64,000 nt of DNA from Takakia lepidozioides (GCA_030704615.1 CM060733.1:1548001-1612000); one strand, 5' to 3'; shown: positions 23,580-35,965, numbered from the stretch's first letter. Made by a program: numbers and translations. Notes: generated by a model not told the origin, from the letters alone.

Positions 23580-24545
23580 CCTTCTTCTTTGACCTATTTC
23601 AGCCTGTTTTGCCCTCTCATCAGACTCAGCCCTGAATTTGCAGCACGTAGCAGAGCTGACATGAGTTTTTTAAAGATCCTTCACGATGGTGTGACAACTG
23701 CGATCGCAAGGTGAGACTTTTTCTTAATGTACGATTGGGCCGTTTGCTAGAACACGGTTGGGGTGTTTGCTAGAACTAATGTAGGCTGTCATTGTCAGTT
23801 GCTAGCAGCAAGGCAAGGATGTATGCATGATTTGTGCAAAGCATGGATAGCTGTATAAGGAGCAGGGTAGAGTTTGGGTCCAGATTCATCCAAGAGGGCC
23901 GGATTTCAAGCTCAATATTACCTATGATACCATGTGGATCCATTGCTGCAAAAAACCTGCATGGGTAGATGGTCAACTGGAAGCCATAGCAGCGGCGGCA
24001 CAATTTGATAAAATCAGGCACTGCTAATGAAGGTACCTTCTTCAACACATTTCACCCTGTTTTTCCCTCTTATCAGAATCGGCCCTAAAATTCCATGTTG
24101 AGTTCTGCAAGTTAGCTGGTTGAGTGAATCTTTGATAGTTTGGAGTGACTTTGACATAATACTGCCAACGTGACAACAGGAAAGTATCCAAAAACATGTA
24201 ACAGAGATGAGGAGTAGCTGTGGAACGAATACTTTTCTGATCCCAGTCAATGGTGGGACAACCAAGGCAAAAAGGTGAAAGCCTGTTAGATTACAGAGAG
24301 TAGCAGACGCAATTCAGCATAAGAACTAGTGTGATAAGCTGAGTTGGGTGTTTCCTAGAACAAATATAGGCTGTCATTATCAGCTGCAAGGCAAGGATGT
24401 ATGCATGATTTGTGCAGAGGCAGTGATAGCTGAAGGGGCAGGGATAGAGTGTGGCTCCCGATTCATCCAAGAGGGCCAGATTTCAAGCACAAGATTACCT
24501 ATGATTCCCTGTGGATCAATAGCTACAGGAAACCTGCATGGATAG
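23580..24545. repeat. Diverged direct duplication, two copies
   Basis: Block one (CACCTTCTTC... followed by TTCA/GCC CTGTTTT and CCCTCT, ATCAGA) occurs at about 23578-23650 and again at 24030-24090. Block two (AGGCTGTCATT through AAGGCAAGGATGTATGCATG and CAAGAGGGCC to GATGGTCAACT) occurs at about 23760-23975 and 24350-24557. The order of blocks is preserved, so this looks like one unit of about 500-600 bp duplicated in tandem and since diverged. No protein was recognised. Confidence 0.7.
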
Positions 24546-24639
24546 ATGGTCAACTAAAGGCAGGTGCTGCAGCTGATAAAATCAGGCACCTCAACCATGA
24601 CCACAGCTTCTGAAAGAGGATCGAGTCCACAATGCCTCT

Positions 24640-24960
24640 TCTGGCACTTCTGGGCATGTGAAGATGCTGCGTGAGGCAGACAGACTGAAAGAGGCTCTAC
24701 AGACTTTAAACCAAGGAGGCATTTCAACAGATTCAGATACGTATGTCTCTCTCTTGCTTAAGTGCATCAAGATGAAAGGTCTGAGATCAAAGGGGTGAAG
24801 CCCAACCACATCACGTTTTTGTGCATGTGCAATACATGTGCAAGCCTGGCAGCCCTGGAAAAGGCAAAGAGGTGCATGGTTGCATCGCGAAAGCTGGAAT
24901 TGTACCAGATGTCATTCTGAACAATACCCTCGTCGACATGTATGCCAGTAATTGTTGGAT
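24640..24960 (+). pseudogene. Frameshifted PLS-class PPR relic
   Basis: Successive frames give MLREADRLKEALQTLNQGG, then DSDTYVSLLLKCIKMKGL, then VKPNHITFLCMCNTCASLAAL, then GKEVHGCIAKAGIVPDVILN followed by NTLVDMYA. These are hallmark segments of plant PLS-class pentatricopeptide repeat proteins: the pre-repeat helix, the P-type GVKPNHITF and the LxxGKxVHG motif with NTLVDMYA. They are compressed together and separated by at least two frame changes and a TGA near 24798. The parent gene would be several hundred residues longer. It has no E, E+ or DYW domain, so it is a pseudogene. Confidence 0.75.
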
Positions 24961-26850
24961 AATTAGTATTGTTTTTCTGATTGGTTCCTGTAGCAAGAAA
25001 TATATATAGTCTTCACTTGGCACCAGCTTCATGAGGTGGGCTTACTGGAAGATGAATCAAGCTTGGAATTGTCAATATGGATGGTCCATTGTTTTGTATT
25101 CTCTGCCTATGTCTTCTCCTTAAACCCTATGGTTAGGGGCACCAGTGTGGGCTGCTGTGTCTAAGAAGTTTGGACCAGCTTTGCTTGCTGGTCCAAATGG
25201 AATTAAGCCTTGTAGGCTTATATTGTTTCTTTCATGAAGCTGTGCAAGTCATGCTAATTGCAATTAAAACGATTCTGCTATGGGGTTTTGTTGCAGTACT
25301 GAGATTGGTTTTTTTTTTTCTCTCAGGGTTTGTAGAAATATTGGAGCAAAAGGCATCAGGGCACCCCTTTGAGAATGTCCCTGTGCTCTTGTCCCCCCGA
25401 CTCATGGCTCAGCCCTTTCCCACCTCCCTGTGAGTTCCAGTATCCACAGTTATCAATGCTAATTTGAAAGCAGTGCGCTTGGTATGCTCTGTTTGTCATT
25501 GGCAGTTTTTTAAATAATTCCAGTAGTGATCTTTTGTGTGGCCAGATCATTCTCATATCCTGCCAAAGAACTCGCATATTAATCATGTAATAGATCTTAG
25601 AATGGTCTTTTACTGCTTTTGAGAGGGGGGCAGCCCACAAGAGAGACACCAAACGGGCCGAGTATGATAGCTGACGCAGGTCCTCATTCGATATGTGGCT
25701 TGTTGCTGGATGGGTATCTTTGAGGCACACACATACATTGTTTCTAACATGATGTATCTGCTGTAACTAGGTTGGCTACTATCTCAAAGACTGATGCCAT
25801 GGAGATGACAGCAAAAGTTATGTGGGCTGAGGTATGGAAGTTGACTGGCCACTGAGAAAGGGCCATCTTCTCCTTCACCATGGGTGGAGACCCGGTGAGG
25901 TCCTTGAGGGGAGTATGTCAACAAGATACATAGTGATCGAGGAGTCTCTGTCCTGTACTAACATGTTTGGTCCCTTTGGGCTTCCTACCTATTTATCAAG
26001 TTTTTCATTAATCTCTTGCTGATGGTTGGCACCCCCACTTACCTGCCTTGTTTTTCATCCTTAAGTGCTTTGACCTTCCAGTGACAATATAGAATCGTTG
26101 TTCCTATTCTTCCTTTCTTTCTCTCAGTTTAATTTAATTTAATTTCTCTTTGTTTAATGAAGTTGTTTTTCTTTTTTTCTTATTCCTGCCCATTCTTCCC
26201 TGTTCCTGTTTCCCCCTGTCTGTACATCAGTATTTCAGTATTTCAATCAAGATTTTCAGCATTTTAATATCTCAGATAGTTCTTCGCCGAGTGTTTCAAT
26301 AGTATTTCAACAAGCATTTTAATATTTTAATAATTAGTAAATTCGAAGATCAGTTTTGTAATATCATACATCAATATTTAATTCATACATCAAGAAGTTC
26401 TACCAGGGCCTCTATCCCCAGCTTTACGAAGAAATAAATAAATAAATTTTTTCTTATGCAAAACATGTTTAAAATATAATTTAAATGTGTGATTATTTCA
26501 TTTTAATATAATATTTTAAGGAAATTGTTTAAGTGTTTTAGGGTGGAGCCATTACGCGACTAGTCGCTTGTTTTAATAAACAATAGGTTTTGTTATTTAA
26601 ATGACGGAACGTTCCCAATGTTCTCCAGGGCCATTGTCCCATGTTATGTACAAAAAGAAAACAAAAGAAAAAAAGCCGGGAAGTTCCTCATAGATATTTT
26701 ATTAAATCCATCCATGTAACTCCCCGGATGAGGTTCACCTCTAAGTAATATGCACTGAGCCATTGGGTCTCAAGGCTTATCCAATGGGCCATCCCATTCC
26801 ATGCTAGAAACCCTAGTCCACTTTGCCCAAGTTCTCACTTTCACAAGAGA
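24961..26850. other. No recognisable gene
   Basis: The sequence becomes AT-rich after 26 kb, with TTTAATTT and ATTTCAGTA-type tandem words at about 26115-26340. The shortest open frames lack motifs. Part of the interval may hold the distal promoter of the ABCG gene. Confidence 0.4.
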
Positions 26851-26854
26851 GGCA

Positions 26855-26959
26855 GTTGAGACGTTGAGACACTAACCGATGAGGCGTTGTGTGATATTGG
26901 ATCTCTGTTGAGACGTTGAGACACTAACCGATGAGGCGTTGTGTGATATTGGATCTCTG
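26855..26959. repeat. Two tandem copies of a 52-bp unit
   Basis: The unit starting GTTGAGACGTTGAGACACTA is present at 26855 and again at 26907, essentially identical. The near-perfect match implies a recent duplication. It lies just upstream of the larger 0.86-kb duplication. Confidence 0.9.
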
Positions 26960-26979
26960 CCGAGCAATGTAGGAATGCA

Positions 26980-28702
26980 AATTTCCTGCTTCGATGCAGG
27001 AGGATGGATAGTTGTAAGGATCTTCGGACATGCAGTGTAATTCTTCTACCGGTCTTTGCTGGAGGGGGTTGGCCAGCTCCGAATTCGGTGACTGATGCAA
27101 GGTTCTGGCAAGCTTATGGTCCCTCATTTAAGTAGTCTTCTTTTGGATCTTTGATAGATACAATGGTGATCGGTCTCTGTTGAACTTTCTCTCCAGGTTT
27201 ACTATTGTGTGTTGACCTGTGATGTTGATGCTAGCGTGTTATTGATACCAATGCGGAGAAGCTTCTGATCCGTTTGTGAATTTACTTCCGTTTTGTGCCG
27301 AGCAGGTCAGAAAAATTGGCATGAAAGCCAACCAAGTTCAGTTTCGAGTGGTGTAGATGGAAGGTTATCTGACAAGGTATTTGTGCACTGTCGACTCTCA
27401 TGAAGGACTGTGCTACAGTCTAATATGCAGTTGTATGCATGCCTACTTGCCTGCATTGTTTGTAGTAAGTTTATAGTCCTCCCTTTTTGCTTGAATTCTG
27501 TATACATCGTTCTGGAAAGCCTTCCTATGATACATGTATTGCCTGCATTTAAACCTGATAGCGACATTTAGCCCTAGGTCGAGAATTGTCACCTGTCCGT
27601 GCAGAAATTGTATTGCGTGTTGAAGTGCATATGGCGTGAAGAGAAACGTGTCTTACTAAGTCTGCCGCATTCTTGAGGTTTGGTGAATTCTCCATTTAGG
27701 GGCCTGGGAGAGCGAGTAAACTAACTTAGTCCACTTATTTTCTTGCAGAGTACCTGACGATGGCAGGATCAGCAGCTTGTTCGTCGTTTGATGGTGGTTG
27801 GTGTACTCGTGGGCACTTTTGGACTGACGCTGAGGACAAAAGTGAATTTCCTGCTTCGATGCAGGACGATGGATAGTTGTAAGGATCTTCGGACATGCAG
27901 TGTAATTCTTCTACCGGTCTTTGCTGGAGGGGGTGGCCAGCTCCGAATTCGGTGACTGATGCAAGGTTCTGGCAAGCTTATGGTCCCTCATTCATGTAGT
28001 CTTCTTTTGGATCTTTGATAGATACAATGGTGATCGGTCTCTGTTGAACTTTCTCTCCAGGTTTACTATTGTGTGTTGACCTGTGATGTTGATGCTAGCG
28101 TGTTATTGATACCAATGTGGAGAAGCTTCTGATCCGTTTGTGAACTTCCGTTTTGTGCCGAGCAGGTCAGAAAAATTGGCATGAAAGCCAACCAAGTTCA
28201 GTTTCGAGTGGTGTAGATGGAAGGTTATCCATGTGACAAGGTATTTGTGCACTGTCGACTCTCATGAAGGACTGTGCTACAGTCTAATATGCAGTTGTAT
28301 GCATGCCTACTTGCCTGCATTGTTTGTAGTAAGTTTATAGTCCTCCCTTTTTGCTTGAATTCTGTCTACATCGTTCTGGAAAGCCTTCCTATGATACATG
28401 TATTGCCTGCATTTAAACCTGATAGCGACATTTAGCCCTAGGTCGAGAATTGTCACCTGTCCGTGCAGAAAATTGTATTGCGTGTGCATATGGCGTGAAG
28501 AGAAGTGTGTCTTACTAAGTCTGCCGCATTCTTGATGTTTGGTGAATTCTCCATTTAGGGGCCTGGGAGAGCTAGTAAACTAACTTAGTCCACATATTTT
28601 CTTGCAGAGTACCTGACGATGGCAGGATCAGCAGCTTGTTCGTCGTTTGATGGTGGTTGGTGTACTCGTGGGCACTTTTGGACTGACGCTGAGGACAAAA
28701 GT
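26980..28702. repeat. Tandem duplication (~865 bp x 2) of the ABCG 5' region
   Basis: Copy 1 (26980-27843) and copy 2 (27845-28702) both run from AATTTCCTGCTTCGATGCAG to GAGGACAAAAGT and differ only by scattered substitutions and small indels. Each contains the presumed promoter or 5' UTR intron, the TTTTCTTGCAG acceptor-like site, the start codon and the first 28 codons of the ABCG gene. The downstream copy continues into the full gene. Copy 1 runs directly into the start of copy 2. Identity is high, so the event is young compared with the decayed transposons. Confidence 0.95.
27760..27876 (+). pseudogene. Truncated duplicate of the ABCG start exon
   Basis: The duplicated ATG and the next 27 codons ([20 protein letters not shown] and the following residues) are identical to the N-terminus of the intact transporter. 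The frame then enters the duplication junction and stops at 27874-27876 after 38 codons. If transcribed, this copy could act as a short upstream open frame or an alternative first exon; nothing in the sequence shows that it does. Confidence 0.85.
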
Positions 28703-31700
28703 CCCGACGCCGAAAAATGGGCTGCCCTTGGGAAGCTCCTTGAAGAACAAGGAGATCGTCGACAGGTTCTGGAGAATGCTATGGCTAGCAGTGAGCAAGA
28801 CAACGAGCGTCTCCTGATTAAAATCAAAGAACGCCTAGAACGTGTGGGCATAGAGTTGCCCAAAGTTGAGGTGCGATTTGAGAGACTGTCTGTGAATGCG
28901 GATGTCCATGTTGGAAGTCGAGGTCTTCCAACTCTTGTAAACTTTACCCGCAACTTATTTGATGGTTTCTTGGCATTGTGCCGGATCTTGCCATCAAGCA
29001 AGCGCGATTTTGGTATTTTGCATGATATCAGCGGTGTTGTCAAGCCTGGAAGGATGACATTGTTGCTCGGACCACCAGGTGGAGGCAAATCAACTCTCTT
29101 GCTGGCACTGGCTGGAAAGCTACATGGAAGCCTGAGGAAGAAAGGGTTAGTCACCTATAATGGCCACAACTTGACAGAATTTTTCCCCCAAAGAACAGCT
29201 GCCTACATCAGTCAAAGTGATAATCACATTGGGGAACTAACAGTGCGGGAGACTTTAGACTTTGCTGCAAGGTGTCAAGGTGTTGGGTACAAGTTCGATA
29301 TGATGGAAGAGCTTACACGAAGGGAGATGGAGAACAACATTTGTCCTGATCCTCATATTGATGCATTTATGAAGGCCACTGCATTAGGAGGGAAGAAACA
29401 CAGTCTGTCGACGGACTACATTATGAAGGTGCTTGGGCTTGAATTCTGTGCAGATGTTGTTGTTGGCAGTGATATGCTTCGCGGTATTTCGGGAGGTCAA
29501 AAGAAAAGAGTCACCACCGGTGAGATGGTGGTGGGACCAAAGAAGACTCTGTTTATGGACGAGATATCAACAGGTTTGGACAGTTCTACAACATTCCAAA
29601 TTGTAAAGTCCACCCGTGACTTCGTGCATCTTTTACAGGGAACTGTGTTGATGGCTCTCCTTCAGCCTGCCCCAGAGACATTTGAGCTTTTTGATGACAT
29701 TATACTCCTGGCAGAGGGCCACATTGTTTACATGGGTCCAAGGGAAAGGAGCTTGGAGTTCTTTGAGAGATTGGGCTTTAAACTTCCCGATCGAAAAGGA
29801 GCCGCCGATTTTCTCCAAGAGGTGACGTCCAAGAAGGATCAGGGACAATACTGGGCAGACACAAGCAAGGCCTACAAGTTTATACCTGTGGCCGAGATAG
29901 CATCTTCTTTCAAGGACTTTGAAGTTGGGAGGGATATCACCGCATATCTTGCCGCACCTTACAACAAGGCCGACAGCCATCCGGCTGCCCTTGTCAAAGC
30001 CAAATATGCCCTGTCAAGGTGGGACCTGTTCAAAGCTTGTATAGGAAGGGAGTGGTTACTGATCAAGCGGAATAGTTTCCTGTACATCTTTCGCACATGT
30101 CAGGTCGCACTTCTATCATTTATCTGTGGTACATTGTTTATTCGGACAAGGATACATCCGGTTGACGAGCAAAATGGTTATCTGTACTTGAGTACACTTT
30201 TCTTTGCATTGGTTCACATGATGTTCAATGCATTCACAGAAATGACACTCACTGTGTGGCGACTTCCAGTATTTTATAAGCAACGTGATAATTTGTTCTA
30301 TCCTGCTTGGGCTTTCTGTGTACCCGGCTGGATAATGAGGATACCATACTCAGCCATTGAAGCTGTTATTTGGTCATGCATTGTCTACTTTGTGGTTGGC
30401 CTTGCTCCGGAGGTTGGCAGATTCTTCCGCTACATGCTGTTGCTCTTTCTTATGCACCAGATGTCTATTGGATTATTTCGGACGATCGGTGCTGTTGGAA
30501 GGACTATGGTTATTTCCAACACATTTGGTTCTTTTGCTCTTCTGATTTTATTCGTACTTGGTGGTTTCATTTTATCAAAAAGCGACATACCAAAGTGGTG
30601 GATGTGGGGATTTTGGCTGTCACCACTTTCGTATGCGCAGAATGCCATTGCAGTAAATGAATTCCTTGCCCATCGATGGAAGATCCTCAGTCCAAATACT
30701 CACGCACCGTTATACTTGAGCATCCTCCAGAGTAGAGGACTGTTCACTGAGGCGCGCTGGTACTGGATTGGTGTTGCTGTTCTTATTGGCTACACTTTTT
30801 TTTGGAACTTCACTCTTGCATGTGCTCTGAAATATCTAGGACCTCTGGGTGAGGCTCAAGCAGTGATGGCAGAAGACCTTTTCAATGAGATGTCGAAGAC
30901 ACAAACTGGTACTAGGTTTCAATCTGGCACGGCGAATGCTGACATTGAACAACAGCAAGAGTCGGTCCGTGGCCAAGCAGGGAAGGGCATGATCTTGCCC
31001 TTTCAACCCTTGGCTTTGACATTTGACAATATGTCCTACTTTGTTAATATGCCCTCTAAAATGAAAAGCAAGGCCGAGGGATCAGACAGGTTCCAACTTT
31101 TGCGAAGCATATGTGGTGCGTTCAGGCCAGGTGTGTTGACAGCACTGATGGGGGTCAGTGGGGCAGGCAAAACCACCCTCATGGATGTGCTTGCTGGAAG
31201 AAAAACGGGCGGGTATATTGAGGGAGAAATCAAGGTAGCAGGATTCATCAAGGTGCAAAAAACTTTTGCTCGCATTTCAGGGTATGTAGAGCAGACTGAT
31301 ATTCATTCTCCGCAGGTTACTGTCCAGGAGTCTTTATTGTATTCTTCATGGTTACGTCTTCCTCGGGAGGTGAGCGATGCAAAACGAACTGCCTTTGTGG
31401 AAGAGGTGATGGAGTTGGTGGAGCTGAATGTCTTGAGAAACGCTATAGTGGGGCTTCCAGGAGCCACGGGCCTCTCTACGGAGCAGAGGAAGCGCCTTAC
31501 TATTGCTGTGGAGCTGGTGGCCAACCCCTCCATCATTTTCATGGATGAGCCTACATCCGGTCTTGATGCTCGGGCAGCAGCCATTGTCTTGCGCACAGTG
31601 AGGAATACGGTGAACACAGGGAGAACTGTTGTCTGCACTATACATCAGCCAAGTATTGATATATTTGAGTCCTTTGATGAGCTTCTACTGGTAAAACAGG

Positions 31701-32827
31701 GCGGGCAAGTGATTTATGCTGGTCACCTTGGGAAGTATTCGCAGGAGTTGATTGACTATTTTCAGGCAGTTAATGGAGTCCCACCGATAGCAATGGGCTA
31801 TAATCCAGCAACGTGGATGCTAGAAATCAGCAGCCCTGCTGCAGAATTGCGGCTTGGCGTAGATTTTGCAGAATTCTTCAGGAGTTCAGATCTTTACAGG
31901 AGGAATAAAGTTTTGATTGATGAGTTAAGTGTACCAAAACCTGGTGCAACAGATTTGAAGTTCCCAACCATATTTTCCCAACCTGCAGTGGTCCAATTTC
32001 TGGCATGTTTGTGGAAGCAAAACCTCACATACTGGCGAAGCCCTTATTACAATGTCGTGCGCTTTTTCTTCACAGTCATCTGTGCAGTCATCTTTGGGTC
32101 AATATTTTGGCAACTAGGCAATAAAAGGGGAACACAGCAAGATGTGACCAATGTGATGGGGGTATTGTATGCATCGGTGTTGTTTCTGGGAGTCAATAAC
32201 TCTTCGAGTGTGCAACCGGTAGTGTCTGTAGAGAGGACAGTTTTCAATAGGGAGCGAGCAGCTGGCATGTATGCACCTGTTCCTTACGCACTTGCTCAAG
32301 CTCTTATAGAAGTTCCCTACATCCTCATCCAAACCCTTGTCTATGCAGTGATCACATACTCAATGATCCATTTCGAAAGAACTGTAGCTAAGTTCTTTTG
32401 GTATGTTTTGTTCATGTTTTTGACCTTCACATACTTCACTTTTTACGGGATGATGGCTGTGGGGCTTACTCCTTCCCAGCAGTTGGCAGCAGTGACCTCA
32501 TCTGGCTTCTACTCTCTTTGGAACCTCTTTTCAGGCTTTTTAATCTCCAAGGCTAAAATGCCCGACTGGTGGGTTTGGTACTATTGGATTTGTCCTGTGG
32601 CATGGACATTGTATGGCCTCATTGCATCGCAACTGGGTAGTGTGGAAACACCATTTTATGCTGCAGGATACGGGACCCAAATTTCTGTCAAGGACTTCGT
32701 CTTCAGCTACCTTGGCTACAAGTACGACTGGTTGGGCTTGGTTGTGGCAGTCTGTATTGGCTTTGTGGCTCTCTTCTGGGTTGTGTTTGCATTTGCGATC
32801 AAGATCCTTAACTTTCAAAACCGTTAG
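28619..32827 (+). CDS. Full-size PDR-type ABCG transporter
   Basis: This encodes a 1402-residue pleiotropic drug resistance (ABCG) exporter of the plasma membrane, with an (NBD-TMD)x2 layout. NBD1: Walker A GPPGGGKS at residues 151-158, signature [13 protein letters not shown] near 291, Walker [14 protein letters not shown] near 311. TMD1 occupies roughly 480-740. NBD2: Walker [10 protein letters not shown] near 844, signature replaced by [11 protein letters not shown] near 952 as is usual in plant PDR proteins, Walker [14 protein letters not shown] near 970. TMD2 ends in [11 protein letters not shown]. The start is the first ATG, preceded by a TTTCTTGCAG acceptor-like site that suggests a 5' UTR intron. 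The coding region has no intron, whereas many plant PDR genes have numerous introns. Family members export terpenoids, hormones, phenolics or cuticle precursors; the substrate cannot be told. Length and motifs look complete. Confidence 0.95.
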   Translation: MAGSAACSSFDGGWCTRGHFWTDAEDKSPDAEKWAALGKLLEEQGDRRQVLENAMASSEQDNERLLIKIKERLERVGIELPKVEVRFERLSVNADVHVGSRGLPTLVNFTRNLFDGFLALCRILPSSKRDFGILHDISGVVKPGRMTLLLGPPGGGKSTLLLALAGKLHGSLRKKGLVTYNGHNLTEFFPQRTAAYISQSDNHIGELTVRETLDFAARCQGVGYKFDMMEELTRREMENNICPDPHIDAFMKATALGGKKHSLSTDYIMKVLGLEFCADVVVGSDMLRGISGGQKKRVTTGEMVVGPKKTLFMDEISTGLDSSTTFQIVKSTRDFVHLLQGTVLMALLQPAPETFELFDDIILLAEGHIVYMGPRERSLEFFERLGFKLPDRKGAADFLQEVTSKKDQGQYWADTSKAYKFIPVAEIASSFKDFEVGRDITAYLAAPYNKADSHPAALVKAKYALSRWDLFKACIGREWLLIKRNSFLYIFRTCQVALLSFICGTLFIRTRIHPVDEQNGYLYLSTLFFALVHMMFNAFTEMTLTVWRLPVFYKQRDNLFYPAWAFCVPGWIMRIPYSAIEAVIWSCIVYFVVGLAPEVGRFFRYMLLLFLMHQMSIGLFRTIGAVGRTMVISNTFGSFALLILFVLGGFILSKSDIPKWWMWGFWLSPLSYAQNAIAVNEFLAHRWKILSPNTHAPLYLSILQSRGLFTEARWYWIGVAVLIGYTFFWNFTLACALKYLGPLGEAQAVMAEDLFNEMSKTQTGTRFQSGTANADIEQQQESVRGQAGKGMILPFQPLALTFDNMSYFVNMPSKMKSKAEGSDRFQLLRSICGAFRPGVLTALMGVSGAGKTTLMDVLAGRKTGGYIEGEIKVAGFIKVQKTFARISGYVEQTDIHSPQVTVQESLLYSSWLRLPREVSDAKRTAFVEEVMELVELNVLRNAIVGLPGATGLSTEQRKRLTIAVELVANPSIIFMDEPTSGLDARAAAIVLRTVRNTVNTGRTVVCTIHQPSIDIFESFDELLLVKQGGQVIYAGHLGKYSQELIDYFQAVNGVPPIAMGYNPATWMLEISSPAAELRLGVDFAEFFRSSDLYRRNKVLIDELSVPKPGATDLKFPTIFSQPAVVQFLACLWKQNLTYWRSPYYNVVRFFFTVICAVIFGSIFWQLGNKRGTQQDVTNVMGVLYASVLFLGVNNSSSVQPVVSVERTVFNRERAAGMYAPVPYALAQALIEVPYILIQTLVYAVITYSMIHFERTVAKFFWYVLFMFLTFTYFTFYGMMAVGLTPSQQLAAVTSSGFYSLWNLFSGFLISKAKMPDWWVWYYWICPVAWTLYGLIASQLGSVETPFYAAGYGTQISVKDFVFSYLGYKYDWLGLVVAVCIGFVALFWVVFAFAIKILNFQNR

Positions 32828-34130
32828 TACTTTCTTTAATGGTTGTGGTCGAAGTTTATTGGCCCATGGAGAGTTGCATACTGGAACTAGCCCATGTTCC
32901 AGAGCTTCTGGGGTACCCTGAGACATAATGCACTCTGACAAGATACCACATGATGTTAAGTCCTTTTGCTTACAAAGCATTATTGTCCAGGGGATGCGAT
33001 GGCGGCCCTTCAAAGTACGAAGGTGCAAGACACTGTTCAAGAATCCAAGCTTGTACTGAAAGAGCTCAAAGGGAAGCTTTCCCTGAACGGACCCTTGGGC
33101 CCACAGCCTGGACCGTTTGCTTGCCCTTGGATAAGTTGGTACAAATTGCCTCAGACATTCTGTAGATGTCATTCTGGAAAAGCATGAGAAGTTGAAGCCC
33201 ATGATACTGAATTTACTGAAGAATACACCCAAGCCTGGGAGTACAAGGTGGAGAATTTTTTGAGGAATTGGAGCTCAAATATTTGGTGAGGTAAATTCCC
33301 TTGACTTTCTTCTCTCATTCCTCTCATTTTGTTGGAGGCAAGGTCATCCTTCTTCACTTACATGTTTCTGACTCGTGCTTACACATCATCTTTTCCCACA
33401 CGTTTTTGGATCCCTTTTCTAAAGTGCTTCGGTCCAGACTTCTAAGATGAAGTTTCTCGTCTTGAGCACTCATTTCCTCATGGATGCTATTTGGTGAAAT
33501 ATGATGGCTTTCTTGATGGATTGGCTGTACAAAACTATGTACGGATTGATAGACCCCACTCCCGAAAGGTACCCGCAAGGGGAAGAGGCTCCTATTTAGG
33601 CTGACTCCGGTGCACAGAATTACAAACTGGTAGTTCATTAGATTGTTGCTTACCAGTGCGTAAGAATATACATATCGATTCGTACATTGTTCACGATCAA
33701 CTGCTTGGATTTTGTCTTCCACAATGTAAGTTTGAAAAATCTACAAATTATCACTATAAATGTCTGGTGATTACGTGTGACCTTGGAAACAATATTCAAC
33801 CTCAGGAACATTGTATGTTGAAAATAACAACTTTGAATGTATTATCAGGTTCTTCTGATACTCTACCATCTACAATGTGCCGTTGGACTCGTAGTCGTGC
33901 CTTCTTTGTGTACAGTTTATGTGGACCGGCTGTTTCACATTCTCCGGGCTAGTGTTGTGGATTTCAGCTGTGTCAAGCACAACGTCTGGATGTGGCTGTA
34001 TTGTTGCATTGATAAATGGAGCTTCACTAGAAGAATCTGCCCTGAATAATGCCAACTGCAACCTCACTGGAGGAGAGTTGATCATGGGAGCTTCCAATGT
34101 TAATGACAGGACACTTGGGTTGACACAGGT
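32828..34130. other. ABCG 3' flank with an unidentified coding-like scrap
   Basis: At 32998-33240 (+) a frame begins MAALQSTKVQDTVQESKLVL and, after frame changes, continues with EKHEKLKPMILNLLK. It looks like eroded coding sequence but I do not recognise the family. The remainder shows no motif, and frames around 33.9-34.1 kb on both strands are not convincing. Confidence 0.35.
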
Positions 34131-34132
34131 TG

Positions 34133-35067
34133 TCAGATTGCAAAGCGGGGCCCGGTGTAGTCCGCAGGAGGATGAAGAAGGTAGAACTCTTTGTCCAGCA
34201 CTATCCCTTTGTACAGGCTTTGCATGCGCTCTTGTAGTGCATACTGTCGATAAACCCTAGGATGATTTTCGTCAACAAGTTCGGGTGCTGGAAAGATGCG
34301 AGTGGTGTCTTTATCCACCATGACACGATGAATGCCACTCAAATACTTGCCATTGGAGAGAACCTGATCCCAACATGTAAGTGATATAATCTATATGAGT
34401 GAGCAAAGCTGGATTAGATTGCTCCTAGTACTAGCTAGTAACCTGGACTCATCTTGATGATTAGCTTATTAGTCGTCATTTTCCATGTGATCTGACATTG
34501 ATATGCAGCAATCGGAACCAATACAGACCTAAGTGAGCGCTCTGCGCACAGTCAGTCATGCATGGGTTTGTGGGCGTTAGTACTAGGAACAGCACATATG
34601 GAGCATACTTTGTACATTGTACGTGTACGTTGAAACAATATTATCACTGATCGGTCGACATGTTAAGAACTGTAGTTCAAATGTACATGACAAATGGCGC
34701 CCACCTCCAGTTGGTCGCCTGTGAGGACAGAAAAAAAGCCAAGTACAGGTTTGTAGTTCACCCATTCGCCCTTGACCAGGAACTGCAATGCTGGATGTGG
34801 CAAATCTTCTTGAGCTATCAGCGTTATCATGGAGGGGTCAGAGTGGGCCGCTGTTCACACTGGAGTCGGATTTTCAGCTAGCTGGCACCAGTCGCGAGGT
34901 AAGTAACTGGTTGCCATCATGACAAGATGGGGGTCTGTAATCGAAGCGTTGATGTAATTATAAGAAGGCTTGAGACCGAGACTTTGAGAAACCACATCCA
35001 AGAGTGTTTGAGTGAATGTAGCACACTTCATTCCATACTCCTGCACTGTCTGCCTGTAATTCCACCA
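34133..35067 (-). pseudogene. 2-oxoglutarate/Fe(II) dioxygenase relic
   Basis: Read from high to low coordinates: WWNYRQTVQEYGMKCATF with TQTLLDVVSQSLGLK and ITDPHLVMMATSYLP (about 35067-34880), then after a frame change and a stop, AHSDPSMITLIAQ with HPALQFLVKGEWVNYKPV and GDQLE (about 34860-34705). A 342-bp intron (34363-34704, GT-AG on the minus strand) follows, then VLSNGKYLSGIHRVMVDKD to a TGA at 34133-34135. The HxD iron ligands (HSD) and the distal His (GIHRV) are recognisable. The RxS 2-oxoglutarate motif reads RIF, and about 15 residues usually found before the PELV segment are missing. The N-terminal DIOX_N half is absent. Plant members act in hormone and flavonoid metabolism; the exact clade is unclear. 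Confidence 0.82.
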
Positions 35068-35589
35068 CTACAGATCATGCACGATCAGTGGATTCACTCC
35101 GTTTTTGGGCGGGACCTCCTGTCGGCCCCTCCTCACTTGTCGAGAGATTCACAATGTGAACATTGAAAAAGATACACGTCGTAAGCTGCGGATTCCCAGG
35201 ATCAGGGTGTGCATGTGCTTGGCTACAATATACATACTTGTCCTGAGCCATGAATTCTTGTTACCTCTAGTCATGATATCTTCAGGAAGTGTGATCTCTC
35301 TTGCTTCCATTTTCAATAGTATGGATGTTACTTCGAACGAATTTTAGTCCACCTATCTGATTTCTGTAGTGACCTTCTGGACATCCTTTTAATTTCCATC
35401 TCGAGCTGTGCGTTATCTTTCGGAGTGGCCAGCAAGTTCATTCATGAATCTTGACCCTTTTACATCTGAACCTATTCACATGTAGCTAGCTACTGCAGGC
35501 TTAGAGATGCCTAGTATCATTACAATTTAAAGAAAACAAGTGGAAGTATATATGTGCGCCTCTCATTTTTGAATAATTTGGAGTTTATG

Positions 35590-35965
35590 TCGCGCGCGTG
35601 TGGGACAGGGTGCGCACGCCCGTACAGACGCGGGGTCGCCCTCCCCCACCCCGCCCACCCCCACATGCCAGCCGCGCACCGCGGTCGGCAGCCCCGCGGC
35701 CCTGCCCGCACTCCGCCCAGCCCGCCCCCGGACCGCGGCCCCCGCCCGCCCGCCCTCACCGCTGGGTCCGCCCGCCATCGGGTCCCCAGGGGATCTGCCC
35801 GGGCTGGGGTCTGCCCAAGCTCGGTCTGCCCGCTGGTGGCGCATGTCGTCCGGCAGACCACCCCAGACCGGCACAGCAGACCCAGACCTACGTGGCGCGC
35901 ATCTGCCCGTCCAGATCCGGTTTTATCCAGACCGTCCGGGCATGCCATGGCACTCGCCGATCTCC
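35590..35965. repeat. GC-rich, CpG-dense block
   Basis: The GC content jumps sharply at about 35590 and falls again near 35970. Several overlapping long open frames on both strands result from this composition and are proline- or arginine-rich without motifs. Words such as CAGACC and GTCTGCCC recur and match words scattered in the next 3 kb, so the block may be the terminal part of the MULE-like region that follows. Confidence 0.6.

Noticed and set aside
28585-29154. 189-codon minus-strand frame opposite the ABCG start
   Set aside because: It is the antisense shadow of the strongly biased ABCG coding region and shows no motif of its own.
30357-30660. Frames inside the ABCG gene on both strands
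   Set aside because: They are shadows of the transporter coding sequence in other frames.
33870-34260. Open frames on both strands next to the dioxygenase
   Set aside because: They do not continue the dioxygenase similarity and carry no recognisable domain.
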